Positions 58,681 through 64,000 of a stretch of 64,000 nucleotides of DNA are shown here, in pieces. The notes under the pieces were generated by a model. That model did not search any database. It saw only the letters and a list, made by a program, of their open reading frames with translations, and was not told where the DNA came from. Position numbers and translations under genes: made by a program. Location: the NCBI RefSeq assembly GCF_900187015.1, contig NZ_LT906479.1:1860001-1924000 (forward strand), read 5' to 3'. Source of the stretch: Serratia ficaria (GTDB lineage: Bacteria > Pseudomonadota > Gammaproteobacteria > Enterobacterales > Enterobacteriaceae). Each line of letters opens with the position of its first letter. Position 1 is the stretch's first letter.

Positions 58681-60021
58681 ATGAAAACGGAACAACCGTT
58701 ATGGGGCAGGGGCATCATGATCTCTCCCCAGCATTTCCAGCAACAGGCCGCGTATGCGGCCTGGTCCGCGGAATGCATTGCCCGAATGGGACTCAATCAT
58801 CCCTGGGGGATGATTGAGTCTGTCTTTGAACCGGACGCACTGAAGCTCGGCCGTCTGCAGGCCCGTAAGCTGCATGTCCGTTTCCCGGACGGGACGCTTA
58901 TCGATACAGATAATGCCGATGCGCTGCCCCCGGTTCTGTCACTGGACAGCGAATCGCGTGACGTGGTGGTGTTACTGGCGCTGCCCCTGCTGCGGGCGAA
59001 TGGCGGCAACTGCCTGAAACCTGATGAGGTGGCCGATCGTCCGGTGCGTTTCCGTCAGCGTTGGCGAGACGTGCGTAACCAGTTTGGTGAAGACCTCCGC
59101 CAGATTGCGGTGATGCAGCCGGAACTGACGCTGCGCTTTGCCCATCAAAACAACAGCGATTATCTGACCTGCCCGGTGGCCCGTCTGCAGCAGGACTTGC
59201 AGGGCGTCTGGCGGCTTGATGACGGATTTCTCCCGCCGCTGCTGACCGTACAGAGCAGCCGCTGGCTGGCGACCCAACTCGAACAGCTGATGACACAGCT
59301 GCGCGCCCGTCTGACCCGTTTGATGGCTATGCGCCGCGAAAGCAATGAGCGGATGGCGGATTTTGCGGTGGCCGACGTGTCTCTCTTCTGGCTGCTCAAT
59401 GCCCTGAACAGTGCCGAGCCGGTACTGGGCCAGTTCCAGCGCAATCTGCAGAGCCCGGCAGAACGCCTTCATACCGAACTGTCCCGCCTGGCCGGCAGTC
59501 TGCTGACCTTCTCCCTGGAACATCAGGTGAGTGTGATACCGGCCTATCAGCACGAGCGACTGAATGCCGTTTTCCCACCGCTGTTTGATTTACTGAGCGA
59601 CTTGCTGGAGGCGAGCCTGCCGTCTCGGGTGGTGTCAATTGAGCTTGAGCACGATAAGCGGCTGCACTTTTGGCAGGCACGTCTGCACGATCCCCGTCTG
59701 CGTGAAGGTGCCGACTACTACCTGTCGGTGCGCTCCCCGATGCCGGTGGCGCAGCTGCAGGAGCAGTTCCCGCGCCAGTGCAAGGTGGGAAGCCCGGATC
59801 ATGTCAGGGGCATCGTGAACTCCTCACGCGTCGGGGTTCCGTTGACACCGCTGCGCCATGTGCCGGCGGCCATTCCACTACGTCTGGAGAACCAGTATTT
59901 CAGCCTCGATATTTCCCATCCCCTGGCAACTGACATGCTCGACAGCGGCAACTGCATGTTTTATGTCCCGGGTATGCTTGGTGAGCCGGAGCTTGAACTC
60001 TTTGCGGTGCTGAGAACATGA
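58681..60021 (+). CDS. tssK: T6SS baseplate subunit TssK
   Basis: 446 residues, starting MKTEQPLWGRGIMISPQHFQ, the standard TssK opening (PLWGRGIMISPQHFQQQ). TssK is a trimer that links the baseplate wedge to the membrane complex through the cytoplasmic parts of TssL and TssM; its shoulder domain resembles phage receptor-binding proteins. Its stop overlaps the tssL start (ATGA), as is usual for this pair. Confidence 0.95.
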   Translation: MKTEQPLWGRGIMISPQHFQQQAAYAAWSAECIARMGLNHPWGMIESVFEPDALKLGRLQARKLHVRFPDGTLIDTDNADALPPVLSLDSESRDVVVLLALPLLRANGGNCLKPDEVADRPVRFRQRWRDVRNQFGEDLRQIAVMQPELTLRFAHQNNSDYLTCPVARLQQDLQGVWRLDDGFLPPLLTVQSSRWLATQLEQLMTQLRARLTRLMAMRRESNERMADFAVADVSLFWLLNALNSAEPVLGQFQRNLQSPAERLHTELSRLAGSLLTFSLEHQVSVIPAYQHERLNAVFPPLFDLLSDLLEASLPSRVVSIELEHDKRLHFWQARLHDPRLREGADYYLSVRSPMPVAQLQEQFPRQCKVGSPDHVRGIVNSSRVGVPLTPLRHVPAAIPLRLENQYFSLDISHPLATDMLDSGNCMFYVPGMLGEPELELFAVLRT

Positions 60022-60707
60022 GCGAACGTCAACGCGGGACCGCCGCGTCCATTGATATCGATGCCCTGCTGCAAGACACCTGGCTACAGGCGATTAGCCT
60101 GCGCCACGGCCCGACATTCCAGGACGGGGAAGGCCGGATGCTGTGGGAACGCTGCATTGCTGATGTCGAGCGTGTGCAGCGTGAGCTGAAAGCGAGCGAG
60201 CTCGATGAGGCCAGCTGTCAGCATATTCTCACTGCGCAGTGTGCGCTGCTCGATGAGGCGGTCAAAGGCCGCGGCGTGGAGGATGACGCCTGCGTGCAGT
60301 GGTATGACATTCCCCTGCAGGGGCATTTCCTCGGCACCATGGATGCCGGTGACACCCTGTGCGATCGGATGCGCGATGTGCTGCGTGAACCGGCTCCTGA
60401 CCAGGCTGTCGTGACCTGCTTTCAGCGGGTCATGATGCTGGGGTTCCTCGGCAGTTTCCGCTCAGTGAACGACCCGGAGCGCCAGAAACTCGTCAGCGCA
60501 CTCAGTGAACATGTCCCGACCTTCAGCTATCCGCAAACCCATCCTGTACTGGCGGGAAGCAGTGCCGGGCGGGGAATGGGGGGATGGCTGGCGTCATGGC
60601 CCGTGCGTATTGGCCTGAGCGTGGTGGCGGTCGCCGCCCTATGGTGGGGGCTGAGCAACTGGCTCGATCAAATGCTGCTGACCCTGTTGCCGGGAGCCGT
60701 GAAATGA
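60018..60707 (+). CDS. tssL: T6SS inner-membrane protein TssL (DotU/IcmH family)
   Basis: 229 residues. A helical cytoplasmic domain (about 1-190; ALLDEAVKGRGVEDD and DTLCDRMRDVL region typical of DotU) precedes one C-terminal membrane helix (about 195-217, RIGLSVVAVAALWWGLSNWL). No peptidoglycan-binding domain is fused; that function is supplied by the next gene, whose start overlaps the tssL stop by ATGA at 60704-60707. TssL, TssM and TssJ form the envelope-spanning core. Confidence 0.94.
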   Translation: MSERQRGTAASIDIDALLQDTWLQAISLRHGPTFQDGEGRMLWERCIADVERVQRELKASELDEASCQHILTAQCALLDEAVKGRGVEDDACVQWYDIPLQGHFLGTMDAGDTLCDRMRDVLREPAPDQAVVTCFQRVMMLGFLGSFRSVNDPERQKLVSALSEHVPTFSYPQTHPVLAGSSAGRGMGGWLASWPVRIGLSVVAVAALWWGLSNWLDQMLLTLLPGAVK

Positions 60708-62401
60708 GTCCCGCACAACAGCGCGGGCTTGCGCTGTGGGCCGTCCTGCTGAGTGCAGTGGTCTGCCTGGTTTTTCTGCCTGCATCCCGGCGGGTGTCCG
60801 TTCTTGTTTTTCTGGTTGTTCTGGGGCTGATTGCGGCGTCCTGGTACATCGCCAGCCGTCGTGTTCAGCACGACGTCGCCCTGCATCTGGATGACCTCCC
60901 GGAAGCCACGTACCGTCAGCCGGTGGTGCTGGTCTGCGGCGATCTGCCGCTGGCCTGGCGGCATCAGTCACCGGTGCTCACTGTTACGCAGGGGTGCTGG
61001 ATCCGCGTGGAGGGTTTTCAGGATCTGGAGCAGGCAGCCCGTCAGGTACTGTGGCAGCGCCCTGACTGGGGGCGCCAGCTGTCGGTGATGGTCAGCGTCT
61101 GCCCGCAGAAGCTCGCCGACTGCGAAGCACTGACCAGTCGCCTGCTGGCCCTGCGCTGGCAGATCAGCCAGTTGCGCAAGGATACCGGGCATTCCGTGCC
61201 GCTGGTACTGAATGGTCAGGTCGGGAGCGCGATGACGAATGACCTGCTCTGGCAGGCGGCGATCCCGGGAGAAGGGATGAGGGTCTGGCGTGAGTCTTCA
61301 GCACCGAGCTCTATCGCCGCATGGGTCACCACCGGCGGAACGCCAGCGATGCAGCAACAGGTGCTGATGAACAGCCTGATGAGCTGGTTCCATCAGCACG
61401 TCGAAGCCGTCTTTTTGGATGAGAACCCCGATGTTCCGGCCATCGCACCTGCAGCGGTGCTGTGGGGAATGGGGCCTATCCTTGCCGGGAGCCTGGCGTC
61501 ATCGGCCTGGACGGCGTGGTTGTCCCGTCACACCGCCATGCAGCAGGTGACTGGCTGGCAGCCGGTGGGGACGGACAGTACGGTGATATCGCCGTTCCCG
61601 GATTTCATCCTGCCGCTGCTGCCGGAAGGGCGGGGATTAACCTCGCGGGGGCGTGCCTGGCGCTGTGCACTCGGGATCTTCACTCTGGCGGCCATTGCGG
61701 CACTGCTCGGCAGTGGCTGGAACAATCGCCAGCTGCTGCACCGCGTGAGCTTCGATATTGCCCGCTATGACCGTATCCCGATGGATGATTACGGTCCGAA
61801 AGCCGACGCCGTCGCGGTGCTGCGAGAGGACGCCGCGCAGTTGGATGGCCAGGCGCGTAATGGCGTACCGGCCCGGATGAGCCTCGGCCTGTATCAGGGC
61901 GAGCGTCTGCGTATGCCGGTGCTGGATGCGATCCGCTCGTATGTTCCGCCGCCACCGCCGTCCAAACCGCAACCGAAGCCGGCCCCGAAAATTGTGCGGC
62001 TCGACAGCATGTCGCTGTTCGATTCCGGCAAATACGTGCTGAAGGCGGGCTCCACCAAAATGCTCATTAACTCCCTGGTGGGCATCAAAGCCAAGCCGGG
62101 CTGGCTGATTGTGGTAGCAGGCCACACGGATAACACCGGGAATCCAGCACTCAATCAGGCACTTTCCCGGAAACGTGCCGCAGCGGTACGTGACTGGATG
62201 CGCGATACCGGCGATGTGCCGGAAAGTTGTTTTGCGGTGCAGGGCCATGGCGAAAGCCGCCCTGTCGCAACCAACGACACCCCGGAAGGCCGTGCGCTTA
62301 ACCGACGTGTCGACATCAGTCTGGTACCGCAGGCAGATGCCTGCCGGATACCGGGCAACACCCCGACGTCATCACAGGATGATGGCGTTACCGACAATTA
62401 A
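60704..62401 (+). CDS. tagL: T6SS OmpA-domain anchoring protein (TagL-like)
   Basis: 565 residues from the ATG at 60704, overlapping tssL. Two N-terminal membrane helices (about 9-25 and 29-47), a cytoplasmic domain (about 50-315), a third helix (about 322-340), then a periplasmic part with a Pro/Lys linker near 414-428 and a C-terminal OmpA domain (about 429-545; AGHTDNTGN). Three helices plus a peptidoglycan-binding domain is the design of TagL, which anchors the T6SS to the cell wall. The cytoplasmic domain recalls TssM (see findings). It ends 16 nt before hcp. Confidence 0.85.
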   Translation: MSPAQQRGLALWAVLLSAVVCLVFLPASRRVSVLVFLVVLGLIAASWYIASRRVQHDVALHLDDLPEATYRQPVVLVCGDLPLAWRHQSPVLTVTQGCWIRVEGFQDLEQAARQVLWQRPDWGRQLSVMVSVCPQKLADCEALTSRLLALRWQISQLRKDTGHSVPLVLNGQVGSAMTNDLLWQAAIPGEGMRVWRESSAPSSIAAWVTTGGTPAMQQQVLMNSLMSWFHQHVEAVFLDENPDVPAIAPAAVLWGMGPILAGSLASSAWTAWLSRHTAMQQVTGWQPVGTDSTVISPFPDFILPLLPEGRGLTSRGRAWRCALGIFTLAAIAALLGSGWNNRQLLHRVSFDIARYDRIPMDDYGPKADAVAVLREDAAQLDGQARNGVPARMSLGLYQGERLRMPVLDAIRSYVPPPPPSKPQPKPAPKIVRLDSMSLFDSGKYVLKAGSTKMLINSLVGIKAKPGWLIVVAGHTDNTGNPALNQALSRKRAAAVRDWMRDTGDVPESCFAVQGHGESRPVATNDTPEGRALNRRVDISLVPQADACRIPGNTPTSSQDDGVTDN

Positions 62402-62416
62402 TGGAGAGTAATTAAC

Positions 62417-62908
62417 ATGGCAATTCCAGTTTATCTTTGGCTGAAAGACGACGGCGGCGCGGACATTAAAGGGTCTGTAGATGTTAAAGACCGCGAAGGC
62501 AGCATTGAAGTGGTGGCGCAGCAACACAACCTGTATATCCCGACCGATAACAACACCGGCAAGCTGACCGGCACCCGTATCCATACCCCGTTCCTGTTTA
62601 CCAAGGAAATCGACTCCTCCAGCCCCTATCTGTACAAGGCAGTGACCACCGGTCAGACCCTGAAATCCGCCGAATTCAAGTGGTACAAAATCAACGACGC
62701 CGGTCAGGAAGTTGAGTACTTCAACACCAGGCTGGAAAACGTGAAGGTGGTGAAGGTGAACCCGGTCATGCATGACGTGAAAGACCCGGCTTACGAGAAA
62801 CACAATCACCTCGAACAGCTTGAACTGCGTTACGAAAAAATCACCTGGACCTACAAAGACGGCAACATCATTCATTCCGATTCATGGAATGAGCGCGCCA
62901 CCGCCTGA
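62417..62908 (+). CDS. hcp: T6SS tube protein Hcp
   Basis: 163 residues, starting MAIPVYLWLKDDGGADIKGS. The Hcp beta-barrel family shows as IPVYLWLKDDGGADIKGSV (in part) and TRIHTPFLFTKEIDSSSPYL (in part). Hcp hexamers stack into the inner tube that is propelled with the spike and can carry small effectors. The preceding GGAGAG is a good ribosome-binding site. The stop codon lies inside a strong hairpin, consistent with separate control of hcp and tssH. Confidence 0.96.
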   Translation: MAIPVYLWLKDDGGADIKGSVDVKDREGSIEVVAQQHNLYIPTDNNTGKLTGTRIHTPFLFTKEIDSSSPYLYKAVTTGQTLKSAEFKWYKINDAGQEVEYFNTRLENVKVVKVNPVMHDVKDPAYEKHNHLEQLELRYEKITWTYKDGNIIHSDSWNERATA

Positions 62909-62932
62909 TTACGCGTCATATTTCGCGTAATC
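62907..62932 (+). promoter_or_regulatory. Hairpin overlapping the hcp stop codon
   Basis: GATTACGCG (62907-62915) is the exact complement of CGCGTAATC (62924-62932) around an 8-nt AT-rich loop. It begins within the hcp TGA. A second stem, GCGGAC (62944-62949) with GTCCGC (62961-62966), follows. Neither has a long T tract, so transcription attenuation or 3'-end protection of hcp mRNA is more likely than full termination. Confidence 0.7.
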
Positions 62933-63079
62933 CTCGTTCTTAAGCGGACGGGGAATACCTGTCCGCAAAGGAAAACACAATCTGCCCGCCTGACCTGATG
63001 CGCTTTAGGCTCCTTATGACAAGGAAACAGCGATGGGCGGTAGCGTGCCTGAAGGTCCCCAAACAGCGAGTTCAAGAAC

Positions 63080-64000
63080 ATGGAAAAAACGGCAATTCTC
63101 CTGCGTCGTCTCAACCCCTACTGCGCCCGTGCGATGGAAGGGGCGGCTTCACTCTGCCAGACCCGTGCGCATGCGGAAATTCTGCCGGAGCACTGGCTGC
63201 TGAAATTGCTGGAGCAGGGCGAAGGTGACCTCACGGTGCTGGCGCGTCGCTATGAATGGGATATGGATACCCTGTGGCAGGATTTACTCGGCTGGCTGGA
63301 TAAACAACCGCGCTCTGCGCGCCACCGGCCCCAGTTATCTGACAACATCCAGACCCTGATGCAGGACGCCTGGATGCGGGCGTCACTGGCAGGTGAAGAA
63401 CACATTCGCAGTGCCCATCTGCTGATGGCACTGCTGGATAAACCGAAACTGGCACGCTGTGATGGTCTGTGGCCGCTGCTGACACTGGGCCAGAGCCAGC
63501 TGGAGCGCCTGCGTCCGTTGCTGGATGCGCAGTCCGACGAACGCCCGGATGCCCAGCAGGCCGAGGTCCTGGCGCAACGTCACGGCAGTGAAGTGGAGTT
63601 TGTCGGCCGCCCGGTCGGCGCAGAACCGAAAGAAGGTGAACTGAATCCGGTCCTGCAGAATGCGCTGGATAAATTCACCCTTGATGTCACCGCGAAGGCG
63701 AAGGAGGGCAAGATTGACCCGGTGTTCGGCCGTGACACCGAAATCCGCCTGATGGTGGATATTCTCTCCCGCCGTCGTAAAAACAACCCGATCCTGGTCG
63801 GTGAACCGGGCGTGGGGAAAACCGCACTGGTCGAAGGCCTGGCGCTGCGCATCGCCGAAGGCAATGTGCCTGAGTCGCTCAAACCTGTTGTTCTGCGTGC
63901 CCTCGACCTCGGTCTGCTGCAGGCGGGGGCGGGCGTAAAGGGCGAATTTGAACAGCGTCTGAAAAACGTGATTGAGGCGGTGCAGCAATCACCGAAGCCC
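63080..64000 (+). CDS. tssH: T6SS sheath-disassembly ATPase TssH (ClpV), N-terminal part; cut by window edge
   Basis: 307 codons are visible from the ATG at 63080 ([20 protein letters not shown]) and the frame is open at the right edge. Residues about 1-160 are the ClpV-type N-domain that recognises TssC. The first AAA+ module follows, with [20 protein letters not shown] and Walker A GEPGVGKT at 241-248. A full ClpV has about 870 residues. It extracts TssC from contracted sheaths so the machine can be rebuilt. The ribosome-binding site is weak (GAG nine bases upstream). Confidence 0.94.
   Translation, partial: MEKTAILLRRLNPYCARAMEGAASLCQTRAHAEILPEHWLLKLLEQGEGDLTVLARRYEWDMDTLWQDLLGWLDKQPRSARHRPQLSDNIQTLMQDAWMRASLAGEEHIRSAHLLMALLDKPKLARCDGLWPLLTLGQSQLERLRPLLDAQSDERPDAQQAEVLAQRHGSEVEFVGRPVGAEPKEGELNPVLQNALDKFTLDVTAKAKEGKIDPVFGRDTEIRLMVDILSRRRKNNPILVGEPGVGKTALVEGLALRIAEGNVPESLKPVVLRALDLGLLQAGAGVKGEFEQRLKNVIEAVQQSPKP

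Noticed and set aside
1..64000. CRISPR arrays, insertion sequences, prophage genes or rRNA
   Set aside because: No regularly spaced repeats, transposase or integrase frames, phage structural genes or rRNA sequence were seen on either strand.

Overview
The window is chromosomal DNA of an enterobacterium, almost certainly Serratia (closest to the S. marcescens group). The evidence is a GC-rich coding bias, protein sequences that track their Escherichia coli homologues closely, and a gene order from elyC to serT that reproduces the E. coli 21-min region (elyC-cmoM-mukFEB-ldtD-mepK-gloC-aspC-ompF-asnS-pncB-pepN-ssuBCDAE-pyrD-zapC-ycbX-rlmKL-uup-pqiABC-rmf-fabA-lonH-matP-ompA-sulA-sxy-yccS-yccF-helD-mgsA-yccT-yccU-hspQ-rlmI-yccX-tusE-yccA-serT). 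The species call is an inference from recall of protein sequences, not a database match.

Layout. 1-12.5 kb: an envelope gene (elyC, cut by the window edge), tRNA modification (cmoM), the MukBEF condensin operon, two peptidoglycan enzymes (ldtD, mepK), gloC and aspC. 12.7-19 kb: a classical porin with OmpR-type upstream sites, asnS, pncB, and a membrane diguanylate cyclase that has no counterpart at this spot in E. coli. 19.2-26.3 kb: pepN, then the complete sulfonate-sulfur operon ssuEADCB on the minus strand. 26.3-37.1 kb: pyrD with a PurR-like operator and a start-site-switching leader hairpin, zapC, ycbX, rlmKL, uup and pqiABC. 37.3-40.1 kb: the 56-codon rmf gene, then an inserted two-gene cassette (HxlR-family regulator plus a second FabF-type ketoacyl synthase) with its own palindromic operator, then fabA with overlapping FabR and FadR sites. 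40.1-55.7 kb: lonH, matP, ompA, sulA (LexA box), sxy, membrane and helicase genes, mgsA, hspQ (sigma-32 promoter), rlmI, tusE, yccA and tRNA-Ser(UGA).

55.7-64 kb is the accessory part. Immediately after serT, E. coli synteny ends. An AT-richer gap of about 0.9 kb with unexplained minus-strand open stretches and a two-tier hairpin leads into a type VI secretion operon, tssB-tssC-tssK-tssL-tagL-hcp-tssH, which runs off the right edge. These genes supply the contractile sheath, baseplate connector, membrane anchor, tube protein and sheath-recycling ATPase. Effectors, spike, TssM/TssJ and the rest of the baseplate must lie beyond the window.

Most of the window is ordinary core genome. The parts that deserve a second look are the HxlR-FabF cassette, the serT/T6SS junction, the TssM-like architecture of the TagL protein, and the hairpin between hcp and tssH. 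I did not find a clearly undescribed system.
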